Shown here in pieces: positions 15,827 to 24,323 of a stretch of 64,000 nt of DNA. The stretch comes from Phytoactinopolyspora mesophila. Its GTDB lineage: Bacteria > Actinomycetota > Actinomycetes > Jiangellales > Jiangellaceae. The stretch spans positions 1 to 64,000 of the forward strand of contig NZ_WLZY01000005.1 of assembly GCF_010122465.1 (NCBI RefSeq), in the 5' to 3' direction. The notes under the pieces are model-generated. The model was given only the letters and a program-made list of their open reading frames with translations, was not told the DNA's origin and searched no databases. The position numbers and the translations under genes were made by a program. The stretch's first letter is position 1, and each line of letters begins with the position of its first letter.

Positions 15827-17020
15827 TTAGTAGAGCAGTGTCTCGTCAGCGGTCCAGTCGGCCGGCGCATAAGGTTCATCGGATCCAGCCGACGCGAGGA
15901 AGGACTCAGGTTCCTCGCCCGCATCGATGCTTTGCCGGAGGAGGTCGCTGCCCCAGAGCAGGTCGATGAAGTGGCGGTCGTTCGAGCCGGGGCCCGCGCG
16001 CCAGCCGAAATCGTCCGGATAGAGCTCCCGCAGCACGCTCAGCATGACGGTACCGGTGCGCACTGGCGCGAACGTCCGGCGGTCGGTGATGTATACCTGC
16101 ACGCCGCGCAGTGTTTCGCCCGCATGTTTGTGGAAGGTCGGAGAGAAGCGGACAGCACGGAATCGCGCTCCGGGCAGCTTCCGTTCGTTCAGTGCGGCGG
16201 CCCACCGGCCGTCCACGTACGGGGCGCCGATGAGTTCGAACGGCCGTGTGGTGCCGCGTCCTTCGGACAGGTTGGTGCCTTCGAAGAGGCCAGTTCCCGG
16301 GTACACAAGCGCGCTGTCCAGTGTGGGGATATTGACCGACGGCATCACCCACGGCAGGCCGGTTTCGTCGAAATATTGGGACCGAATCCACCCGGTCATG
16401 GTGATGACCTGAAGGTCCGCGGGGCGACCGGCGTCGGCTTCGACATCGGCGGCATTCAAGTGCCGGGCGAGCTCGCCCACGGTCAATCCGTGCCGGATGG
16501 GAATCGCGCGCCGGCCGACGAAGCTCGCATAGTGCGGTGTCAGCAGCGGGCCCTCAGCCAGTAGGCCGCTGACCGGATTCGGCCGGTCCAGCACTACGAA
16601 AGGGATCTCGAGCCGCGCCGCGCTGACCATGAGGTCGTACATCGTCCAGATGTAGGTGTAGAAGCGGGTGCCGATGTCCTGGAGGTCGAACACCAGCGTG
16701 TCGACGCCGGACGCCCGGACCAGCTCGTCGAGTGCCGCGCCGCTGTGCCGGTAGGTGTCGTATAGGGGGAGCCCGCTTTCCGGGTCGATGGCGGCGGACT
16801 CGCTCTCACCAGCCTGAGCAGTGCCCCCCAAGCCGTGTTCGGGCCCGAACAGTGCACTCAGCCCAACTTCCGCGGCAAGCAGCGCGGTCACATTCGGCTG
16901 GAGATCGGGCATGACGCCCGTGTAGTTGGTGACCAGGCCGATGCGCCGGCCGTCGATCAGGGTCGGGTCTTGGCAGAGGCGCTGGGCGCCCGTGCGGGTT
17001 GCCTGGTTCACGTTCGCCAT
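15827..17020 (-). CDS. namZ: Exo-beta-N-acetylmuramidase, NamZ/DUF1343 family
   Basis: A 397-residue member of the DUF1343 family, whose Bacillus subtilis member NamZ releases terminal MurNAc from peptidoglycan fragments. Family segments visible are GLVTNYTGV near residue 28, LFGPEHGLGG near 57, DLQDIGTRFYTYIWTMYD near 111, FVVLDRPNP near 140 and NLSEGRGTTRPFELIGAPY. B. subtilis NamZ is secreted; here I see no signal peptide, so a cytoplasmic role on imported muropeptides is possible. The murR-like gene follows in the same direction, supporting a MurNAc catabolic unit. Confidence 0.85.
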   Translation of the reverse strand: MANVNQATRTGAQRLCQDPTLIDGRRIGLVTNYTGVMPDLQPNVTALLAAEVGLSALFGPEHGLGGTAQAGESESAAIDPESGLPLYDTYRHSGAALDELVRASGVDTLVFDLQDIGTRFYTYIWTMYDLMVSAARLEIPFVVLDRPNPVSGLLAEGPLLTPHYASFVGRRAIPIRHGLTVGELARHLNAADVEADAGRPADLQVITMTGWIRSQYFDETGLPWVMPSVNIPTLDSALVYPGTGLFEGTNLSEGRGTTRPFELIGAPYVDGRWAAALNERKLPGARFRAVRFSPTFHKHAGETLRGVQVYITDRRTFAPVRTGTVMLSVLRELYPDDFGWRAGPGSNDRHFIDLLWGSDLLRQSIDAGEEPESFLASAGSDEPYAPADWTADETLLY

Positions 17021-17258
17021 CCTCCACGCCTAGATGTTGGCAAATTACCCATCGTCCGTGATCAGAGTCAATCAGTAACGAGTCCGCAAGTGCCGGGTGA
17101 AGCGGCAGCGAGTGAAGCTGCAACGGGGCGGGAGCAGCGCGCCGGGAGCGGTTCGGCGCAGAGGAGAGACGCTGCTGGCCGGCGCGTGGGGTGTCGTCCG
17201 CCTGGTACCGGGTAACCACATGGGGCAGAACCGGATTCCGGGGATCAAGGAGGCGAAG

Positions 17259-17603
17259 GTGAATCATCACGTGCACTTACCTATCGAGGACTATGATCAT
17301 CACACCGTCGGGACGCTGCAGCATGCGATCCGTTCGCTGTCTCATGAAGACCTGCGCACGCTGCTGGACTACGAGCGAGAACACGCGAACCGGCCACTGG
17401 TGAAAGAACTGCTGAGCAACCGCATGGACGAGCTGGCCCACGGCGCCGAGCCATCGGCGGGCGAGCCTCCGGCAGGTCCACCGTCGTCGGCGCAACCACG
17501 ACACGAGCAGCCGGTGGAACCCGGAGGGCAGGCCGAGCGGATCATCCAGCCGTCACACGGTGTCCCGAGAACCGGCCACAAGTCCCGCGAGGGTCCCAAA
17601 TGA
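17259..17603 (+). CDS. Small conserved actinobacterial protein, unknown role
   Basis: A 114-residue protein. An N-terminal helical module (LPIEDYDHHTVGTLQHAIRS, then LLDYEREHANRPLVKELLSN) resembles a short domain found in many actinobacterial proteins; the C-terminal half is a Pro/Gly/Glu-rich tail with no fold. I chose the GTG at 17259 because AAGGAGG lies 5 nt upstream; the frame is open further left but without similarity. It is divergent from namZ. No function can be given. Confidence 0.7.
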   Translation: MNHHVHLPIEDYDHHTVGTLQHAIRSLSHEDLRTLLDYEREHANRPLVKELLSNRMDELAHGAEPSAGEPPAGPPSSAQPRHEQPVEPGGQAERIIQPSHGVPRTGHKSREGPK

Positions 17604-17817
17604 TCATGTTTGGTACGTTTTCTCTTGCCGCACCATGCCCGCCGGGGTGGTGAGGCACCAGAAAACCTCTCGACGTGGGCTGGTCGCGCCCTTCGCCGAT
17701 ACGGTGAGCCGGTCCCGGCAGATCGGGGATGACCGGCATCCCGGAGTGTCGCGTGCCGCGAGGGCCAGGCGTCCTGGCAGACTCTGCCTCCGGCGACGAT
17801 CAGGAAGGTAACAAACG

Positions 17818-19416
17818 GTGCGGTTCCGGCTCGAGACAAACCCGGTGGTCTTCGGCACGTCCGTGGTGGTGATCGTGGCGTTCCTGATTGCTGGGATCAC
17901 CGCCACCGACACTCTCGGCCGGGTCTTCGACTCCATTCAGGGCGTCATCGCCGACGCACTCGGCTGGTACTACATCCTGGTCGTCGGTGCCTTCCTCGTG
18001 TTCGTGGTGTGGCTCGGCTCGACGCGCTTCGGCAAGATCCGGCTCGGACCCCAAGACAGCCGGCCGGAATACAGCTATGTCACCTGGTTCGCCATGCTCT
18101 TCACCGCCGGCATGGGGATCGGGTTGGTGTTCTGGGCCGTCGCCGAGCCGTTGTCGCACCTGGCGCAACCACCGATGGCGGACCCGAACACCGCGGCCGC
18201 CGAAGCCGAGGCGATGCGCTTCACCTTCTTCCACTGGGGCCTGCACGCATGGGCCATCTATATCGTGGTCGGGCTCGCGCTTGCCTACTTCGCCTATCGG
18301 CACGGGCTTCCGCTGTCCATCCGCAGTGCGCTGTACCCGATCCTCGGCCAGCGGATTCATGGTCGCTGGGGCGACGCCGCGGACATCTTCGCCGTATTCG
18401 GCACGATGTTCGGGGTCGCGACCTCGCTCGGGTTCGGCATTCTGCAGGTGAATGCTGGGCTGGATAGTCTCGGCATACTGGAACAATCCACGACCGTCCA
18501 GGTCTTGCTGATCGCCGGCATCACGCTGGCCGCCGTGGCGTCCTTGATGGCGGGCCTTGACAAGGGCATCCTGCGGCTGTCGGTGACGAACCTCTGTATC
18601 GGGTTAGCCCTGCTGATGTTCGTCCTGTTCGCCGGGCCGACGACGGACGTGTTGTCCAATGTCGTGCAGCAGGTCGGAACCTACGTTCAGACACTGCCCG
18701 AGACCACGCTCTGGACCGACGCGCAAGAGCAGACCGGGTGGCAGGTGGACTGGACCATCTTCTACTGGGGCTGGTGGATCAGTTGGGCGCCGTTCGTCGG
18801 GCTGTTCATCGCCAGGGTGTCGCGCGGGCGCACCATTCGCGAGTTCATCTTCGGCGTGCTACTCGTGCCTGTGGCCTTCACGTTCACTTGGATGGGTATC
18901 TTCGGGAACAACGCGTTCTCCGCTGACCGTGACACCGGCGGAATGTTGTCCGAACAGGTGGCCGAGGACCCCGCGGTTGCCCTGTTCGGTCTGCTCGACG
19001 AGCTACCGCTCAGCACGATCATGACGGTGCTGGCCATCCTGCTGGTGGCTACCTACTTCGTGACGTCGTCGGACTCGGCGTCGCTCGTCATCGACATGCT
19101 GACCTCGGGCGGCAACACGAACTCGCCGAAGATCCAGCGGATATTCTGGGCCGTCCTCGAAGGCGCGATCGCCGCCGTGCTCCTGGTGGCGGGCACCGGG
19201 GGGCTGGACGCCTTGCGAACAGCGGCGGTCACCACCGCGTTGCCGTTCAGCCTGGTGATGATCGTGATGTGTTACGGCATCGTGCGTGCCGTCTACGCCG
19301 ACGATCACCGGTGGCCGCTGGACAAAGTGGTGGTCGTCGACCCCGAACACGAGAAAGTCCCCGAATGCCCGGAGCGCCGGAGTCCGTTCCGCGACGGGGT
19401 GCAGGGTTCGCCGTAA
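17818..19416 (+). CDS. BCCT-family (betaine/choline/carnitine) transporter
   Basis: A 532-residue secondary transporter with twelve predicted membrane helices. Diagnostic segments are GMGIGLVFWAVAEPLSHL near residue 100 and the IFYWGWWISWAPFVGLFIAR helix near residue 315, which contains the conserved tryptophans of the substrate site, followed by SRGRTIREFIFGVLLVP. It imports glycine betaine or a similar quaternary amine with sodium or protons, usually for osmoprotection. The GTG start follows AGGAAGG. No short osmosensing C-terminal tail beyond about 30 residues is obvious. Confidence 0.9.
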   Translation: MRFRLETNPVVFGTSVVVIVAFLIAGITATDTLGRVFDSIQGVIADALGWYYILVVGAFLVFVVWLGSTRFGKIRLGPQDSRPEYSYVTWFAMLFTAGMGIGLVFWAVAEPLSHLAQPPMADPNTAAAEAEAMRFTFFHWGLHAWAIYIVVGLALAYFAYRHGLPLSIRSALYPILGQRIHGRWGDAADIFAVFGTMFGVATSLGFGILQVNAGLDSLGILEQSTTVQVLLIAGITLAAVASLMAGLDKGILRLSVTNLCIGLALLMFVLFAGPTTDVLSNVVQQVGTYVQTLPETTLWTDAQEQTGWQVDWTIFYWGWWISWAPFVGLFIARVSRGRTIREFIFGVLLVPVAFTFTWMGIFGNNAFSADRDTGGMLSEQVAEDPAVALFGLLDELPLSTIMTVLAILLVATYFVTSSDSASLVIDMLTSGGNTNSPKIQRIFWAVLEGAIAAVLLVAGTGGLDALRTAAVTTALPFSLVMIVMCYGIVRAVYADDHRWPLDKVVVVDPEHEKVPECPERRSPFRDGVQGSP

Positions 19417-19443
19417 GACTTGCCCCTCCCTCGTCACGCGACA

Positions 19444-20040
19444 CTAGCGGGTGTCGTGGCCGGGTGGGGTGAGTGTGGGCGAGGTGCACCAGCGGAACAT
19501 GCCTTGGTCGTTGAGCCGATAGTCGTAGACCTTGCCCGCGGCCTCCAGCTCGACCCAGTACCCGTCCACCAGAGCCTGCGTGTACATCTGCCCGGGTTCG
19601 GGGCAGCCCAGCGAGCCGTCGGGCCACTGGACGGCTTGGGCCCGGATGACGGTGAGGTCGCCAGTCGAGACTGATGCCCGATCAGCGGCGTCCGCGAGGA
19701 CGTCGTTCATGAACTGTTCGGGAACCTCTCCGGTGGCCGGTGGCGGCGCCTCGGTTGGTGCGGGGGTGATCCGTTCGCCCGGCGTGCGCTCCGGCTTGGT
19801 CGGCTCGGGTTCTGGAGTCGGCTCGGGCTCCGGGGTGGGCCCCCGGGTCTCCTCGTCTGGCACGGTCTCCTCCGGGGCGGGTGTGGGATCGGCCGGTGTC
19901 GCCGTCTCGTCCAGTTCGGTGGCGCCAGGTTCAGGGGTGCCGGTGACGGCGTCATCCTCCGTGCCGCAACCGGACACGGCAAGCGCGAGCACCGCGGCCG
20001 CCACCAACACGCCAGTTCTCATATTGGTTAGACCCCGCAC
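19444..20040 (-). CDS. Secreted lipoprotein with Pro/Glu/Thr-rich spacer
   Basis: A 198-residue lipoprotein. The signal peptide ends in LAVSGC, with the lipid-modified Cys at 25. Residues about 45-100 are a low-complexity spacer of repeated TPEPEP units that would extend through the cell wall. The C-terminal domain (DLTVIRAQAVQWPDGSLGCP and MYTQALVDGYWVELEAAG) is a recurrent actinobacterial module of unknown function. The GTG at 20040 has GAGGTG upstream; an ATG at 20022 is an alternative. It lies downstream of the subtilase, separated by a hairpin. Confidence 0.82.
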   Translation of the reverse strand: MRGLTNMRTGVLVAAAVLALAVSGCGTEDDAVTGTPEPGATELDETATPADPTPAPEETVPDEETRGPTPEPEPTPEPEPTKPERTPGERITPAPTEAPPPATGEVPEQFMNDVLADAADRASVSTGDLTVIRAQAVQWPDGSLGCPEPGQMYTQALVDGYWVELEAAGKVYDYRLNDQGMFRWCTSPTLTPPGHDTR

Positions 20041-20064
20041 GACGCACCTCGGTTCCGTCCCGCC

Positions 20065-20121
20065 CCGCTGATCATGAACATTTGTTGACCAATACGGTCA
20101 ACAAATGTTCATGATCAGCGG
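20065..20121. terminator. Perfect 26-bp inverted repeat, terminator
   Basis: Bases 20065-20090 and 20096-20121 are exact reverse complements around a 5-nt loop (AATAC). The stem includes TGATCATGAACATTTGTTG. It begins 7 bp past the leftward subtilase stop and precedes the lipoprotein start, so it probably separates the two transcripts. Confidence 0.75.
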
Positions 20122-20127
20122 AAGAGG

Positions 20128-23100
20128 CTAGTCGACGAGGTCGAGGGCGGTTGCCTCGCCGAGCCCAGGCGCTCCGTTGCGGTAGAGCAGGAGCAACCCG
20201 GTCTCTGTAGTGTTCGGCCCCTCGCCGGCGTCCACGACCTCGAGCGTCTCCCGGCCACGGCCCGGAACGGTCCCGGAGCCGACCGCCCCGTCGCCGAAGA
20301 CGCCGACGAACCGCTCGCCCATCGGCGCGAGCGTGATGCCGTCGATTTCGTCGCCCGGGCCGCCGAAGTAGAAGTCGGTGGCCAGCGCGGTGACGTCCAT
20401 GGGATCGCCTGCGTCTTCGGCGTTCATCCCGATCTGCTCGCCACAGAACGGCAGCACCGTGTTGGCGCTGTTGGTGTCGTGGTCGGTCAGGAACCATGCT
20501 TCGGCCGCCCCGGTGGACAAGTCGACGACGAACGTCGCGTTCCGGCCGTCGGCAAAACCACTGAAGGAGAGGTCGCGGTTCAGCACGACGTAGTCCGGGT
20601 CGCCGTCCTGGTTGGTGTCCAGCCAGAACTGGAACGACGCCGGCGCGTTGGCATGTGTTTGCCGCTCCCAGGTGTTCACGGCGAACGTCATGACGAAGGA
20701 CTCCTCCGCGGAGCAGAATCCCGCCGGCACCGGAGACGTCGCCACACCGATGTGCCGGAAGTCCGGCGTCGGCATGCCTTGGCCCGGTCCACCAGGCTCC
20801 TGCCGCTCGCTGCTGGCGATCAGCGAGTACGTCTCGACCGGAGCATCACCGACGCCGCTGTTCACCAGCCGGTACCCGTCGCGGATCGACGTCTCGCGCA
20901 CGTTCCCCGACTGTCGCGGCAGGATGTGCCACGGCACGTGGAGCGTGTTCTGTTCGTGGCCGGCCTCGGTGAACGTGAGGTAGCCGTCGTACTCCATGTC
21001 GGTGATGGCCTGGCCGTCGGCGCCGAGGGCTCCGGAGTTGAGCTCCCAGTCCCGCAGTTTGGAGCCGTCGATGTCGATCCGCACGCGCACATCGCGAGAG
21101 CGCCCGGCCGGTACCGTGACCTTGCTCGGCGCTCGTACGCTGACGGCGCCATTGGCTTCGTCGTTGTCGAATCGGAAGCTCGAGGTGACGTCGTAGGTGA
21201 TCCGGCGATCCGACAAGTTGGTGACCTGTACTGTCTCCGTCATCGACGTCCGGCGCTGGTGGATCTCGTGGAAGCCGAACGACAACGCCGCGCTGCGCTG
21301 CTCTGGTACCCAAGCCGCGGCTTCGGCCTCCAGGGCGCGGTCAACCCGGACCTCGCCGCCGCCGATCCGGGCGATGGGGGCCAGCCCACCTCCGAGCAGC
21401 TCATGGGCGTTGCGGATGTCTGTCTCCCCGGTGTTGATCAAGGTGGACTTGATCTGCATCGAGTCCCGTTCCGGGTAGGCGTGCATGAGAAGTGCGGCGG
21501 CCCCCGAGACCATCGGGGTGGCTCCCGATGTGCCGCCGAAGGGCCGCTCCTCGTCGCCGGTACCGGCAACGGCGGACACCGAAGCTCCGGGCGCGGCGAT
21601 TTCCGGCTTGATGACGCTGGTCAGCATCGTCGGGCCGCGTGACGACGATCCGACCACGTGGCCGACCAGCGGTGCTCCGTCGTCCGGGTCGAAACGCACC
21701 ACGACGCCGTCGTCGAGGTGGCTCTTCAGAGCGTTGTTCTCGTCCATGCCGATCATGAAGCCGGGAATGTCGATCGGGCGGTCGCCGCCGTCACCCGTGG
21801 TGAACGGCGCCTCTGGGGTCACCAGACCGATGATGCCGGCCATGCCACCGGCTTGGCTGATGTGGCTGATCTTGAGGCTGAAGTTGCACTCGCCTCGATC
21901 GACGAGCACGACGAGGCCTTCCAGGCTGCCCGGCTCGAACGGCTCACAACCGAGCAGATTGCCACCCGCCCCGTCGGCATACTGCAGCGGACCCTCGATG
22001 AGCTCCTCCAGCGGCTGCGACCAGGGCTGGAAGATGGCACCGTACTGTCCCGCTATGGCCTCCGGCGATACGACTTCGAGCACCGGCAGAATGTCCGACG
22101 GCACGTGGGTCTGCGCAACGGACAGCGCTGACGGAGCGGCGGCCGGCGTCGAGGTGATGAAAGGCCGATCGGAGCTGTTGCCGGATGCGGCCACCACGAG
22201 CACGTCCAGACCGGCAACGTTCTCGACTGCCTGCGAGAGCTGATTGTCGAAATGCTGACCGTACGATGCTCCGAGCGACATGTTGACGATGTGCACCGGG
22301 TCGCTCGTGTCGCCTGTGCCGTACGGGTCGAGCACCCAGTCCATCGCCTGCATCAGGGCGACACCGGAACAGGCCGAGTCGAGTGTGGCGCACACCTTGC
22401 CGGCATAGAGCTCGACGCCGGGGGCGACGCCGTTCTCGCCGCCGACGATGTCCGCGACGTTGGTGCCGTGGCCTTCGCCGTCGATGGGATCCGGGTTCGG
22501 GTTGAGATCCTCGGCGGGGGCGCCGCCCACCCAGAACTCTCCGACGAAGTCATAACCCTCGACCACCTTCTCGGTGGGGAACAGGCCGTTTCGCTGCGTG
22601 TTCCGCGGGTCGTCCGGACTTGTCCCGTAGGCGGCCTCGTATGCCTCGACGGTTCCTTCTCCGCCGAGGTTGGCGTGTGTGTAGTCGATGCCGGAGTCGA
22701 GCACGGCGACCCTGATGCCACTGCCGTCGAAGCCGGCGTCATGGACTTTGTCTCCGCCGATGTACGGCACGGTCTCGGTGAGTGCCTTCTCGTAGTCGAT
22801 CACTCGGGCGATGGAGAGCACACGCTCGTCCTCGGCGATGGCGGCCAGAATCTCGGCATCGACGTCCACCATCACCGCGTTCAGTGCACCGGAGACGGAG
22901 GCGACTTGAGTGGCGGCGTGATCCCGGCTTGCGATCACACCGAGCACGTCCTCCTGCTGGCGTTCTACGGCGGCCTTTTGCGCTCGCTGCTGGTTCCGCG
23001 ACCCGTTGGCAGCGGCGACGGATGCCACGGGATCCTCACTGAGCTGGATGCTCACCAGCTCGGTGCCGGTGGCATCGACCAGCGCGGGATCGAGTTTGCC

Positions 23101-23268
23101 TGCCACCTCGGCCTCAGAAGCGGTAACGGCTGCGTCGAGTTTGAGGTCCTCGAGATGTTCGGTGAGCGACCGGTCAAGCCGCTGGGTGTCTTCCTGAGCT
23201 ACCACCGACGTGGCACCGCTGGCGATCAAGCCTAACGACGCGAGGGCAACGACGAGCCTTCTTACCAT
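20128..23268 (-). CDS. Secreted S8 subtilisin-like serine protease
   Basis: A 1046-residue exported protease. A signal peptide ends near AVAQ (residue 25), followed by an I9-type propeptide to about residue 165. The catalytic triad is Asp191 (AVLDSGIDYTH), His267 (GEGHGTNVADI) and Ser581 (GGTSGATPMVSGAAA). A PA insert lies at about residues 400-530, as in cell-envelope subtilases; the last 430 residues are beta-rich, ending in a protein-specific domain. The usual GTSMATP motif has Gly for Met. The nearest upstream gene starts far off, so it is a single-gene unit closed by the hairpin at 20065. Confidence 0.9.
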   Translation of the reverse strand: MVRRLVVALASLGLIASGATSVVAQEDTQRLDRSLTEHLEDLKLDAAVTASEAEVAGKLDPALVDATGTELVSIQLSEDPVASVAAANGSRNQQRAQKAAVERQQEDVLGVIASRDHAATQVASVSGALNAVMVDVDAEILAAIAEDERVLSIARVIDYEKALTETVPYIGGDKVHDAGFDGSGIRVAVLDSGIDYTHANLGGEGTVEAYEAAYGTSPDDPRNTQRNGLFPTEKVVEGYDFVGEFWVGGAPAEDLNPNPDPIDGEGHGTNVADIVGGENGVAPGVELYAGKVCATLDSACSGVALMQAMDWVLDPYGTGDTSDPVHIVNMSLGASYGQHFDNQLSQAVENVAGLDVLVVAASGNSSDRPFITSTPAAAPSALSVAQTHVPSDILPVLEVVSPEAIAGQYGAIFQPWSQPLEELIEGPLQYADGAGGNLLGCEPFEPGSLEGLVVLVDRGECNFSLKISHISQAGGMAGIIGLVTPEAPFTTGDGGDRPIDIPGFMIGMDENNALKSHLDDGVVVRFDPDDGAPLVGHVVGSSSRGPTMLTSVIKPEIAAPGASVSAVAGTGDEERPFGGTSGATPMVSGAAALLMHAYPERDSMQIKSTLINTGETDIRNAHELLGGGLAPIARIGGGEVRVDRALEAEAAAWVPEQRSAALSFGFHEIHQRRTSMTETVQVTNLSDRRITYDVTSSFRFDNDEANGAVSVRAPSKVTVPAGRSRDVRVRIDIDGSKLRDWELNSGALGADGQAITDMEYDGYLTFTEAGHEQNTLHVPWHILPRQSGNVRETSIRDGYRLVNSGVGDAPVETYSLIASSERQEPGGPGQGMPTPDFRHIGVATSPVPAGFCSAEESFVMTFAVNTWERQTHANAPASFQFWLDTNQDGDPDYVVLNRDLSFSGFADGRNATFVVDLSTGAAEAWFLTDHDTNSANTVLPFCGEQIGMNAEDAGDPMDVTALATDFYFGGPGDEIDGITLAPMGERFVGVFGDGAVGSGTVPGRGRETLEVVDAGEGPNTTETGLLLLYRNGAPGLGEATALDLVD

Positions 23269-23455
23269 CTCGGGGAACCTCCCGGGCAGATTATGCTGTT
23301 TTCCCCCGCCTTTTCCGGATGTTCTGCGCTTTACGCGGAACCGGCGTGACGTGACGTTAGCACCGAGTCACACCCGTGCATAGGGGGCCGAACGACACAA
23401 ACGAGCGTCCGATGGGCGAGCGTAGGAATCATCCGAACGGGCAGTGGCAGTGGCA

Positions 23456-24265
23456 TTACCGCCGCTCGGACCGCCGCTGGCGGGCGGCTTCATACAGCAC
23501 GGCGGTGCCCGCGGCCGCTGCGTTCAGTGAGCTCGCGGCGCCGGCGATGGGAATCCGGATGGTCGCGTCGCATGCATCGTGCCATGTATTGCTCATGCCC
23601 GTGGTTTCGTTGCCGACGACGAGCACGGTAGGCCCGGTGAGGTCGTGACGATCGACATCGACCGTTGCCGACTCGTCCGTGCCGACCACCTGGGCAGAGC
23701 CGGAACGGATCCAGTCCAGCACGTCTCTTGGCCCTTCAGCGCGGACCGTAGGCACGGCGAACAGGGAGCCGGTGCTGGCCCGCACGGCCTTCGGATCGTA
23801 GATGTCGGCGGCGTGGCCGGTGACCACGAAACCGTGCGCGCCGAACGCGTCAGCAGAGCGGACGAGCGTGCCGATGTTGCCCGGGCTGGTTGGTCGATCG
23901 AAGACCACGACGAGCTGCTGTGCTGCCGCGGGAATCCGGTCCAGGTGGTCCGGCGCTATCTCGACGACGGCGAGCAGTTCCGGGACACCCTCGGTCTTCT
24001 CGGAGAGCTCACGGAGCAGTTCCGGTGCCATCGCCACGCGTTCGGCTTGGATCTCGTCCAATAGCTGCGAGGCCCAACGCGACCGGATTCCGGTTGTCGG
24101 GTGAATGAGCGCGCGAAGCACCCAGCCGTGTTCGACTGCCAGGGTGATGGGCCGGACGCCTTGCACCAGGAACTCACCGGAACGTTGCCGTTTCGAGCGG
24201 TTCCCCAGCAGGGCCTGCCATTGCTGGAATCGTGCATTGCGTGAAGTGATCGTGACCTGACGCAC
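23456..24265 (-). CDS. TrmH/SpoU-family RNA 2'-O-methyltransferase
   Basis: A 269-residue SPOUT enzyme that methylates rRNA or tRNA ribose. A substrate-binding N-terminal domain (RSKRQRSGEFLVQGVRPI) precedes the knotted domain with motif 1 VFDRPTSPGNIGTLVRSADA near residue 123, motif 2 LVVGNETTGMS near residue 210 and motif 3 IPIAGAASSLNAAAAG near residue 234. Motif 3 has GAASSLN, close to the family MxGxxxSLNV. GTG start with a weak ribosome site. The target nucleotide cannot be read from sequence. Confidence 0.86.
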   Translation of the reverse strand: MRQVTITSRNARFQQWQALLGNRSKRQRSGEFLVQGVRPITLAVEHGWVLRALIHPTTGIRSRWASQLLDEIQAERVAMAPELLRELSEKTEGVPELLAVVEIAPDHLDRIPAAAQQLVVVFDRPTSPGNIGTLVRSADAFGAHGFVVTGHAADIYDPKAVRASTGSLFAVPTVRAEGPRDVLDWIRSGSAQVVGTDESATVDVDRHDLTGPTVLVVGNETTGMSNTWHDACDATIRIPIAGAASSLNAAAAGTAVLYEAARQRRSERR

Positions 24266-24323
24266 GCAACGACGTTACCGGAGGGTGCCGTCTGCGCTCG
24301 TGGCGGACGTGCTGTCGAGCTTG

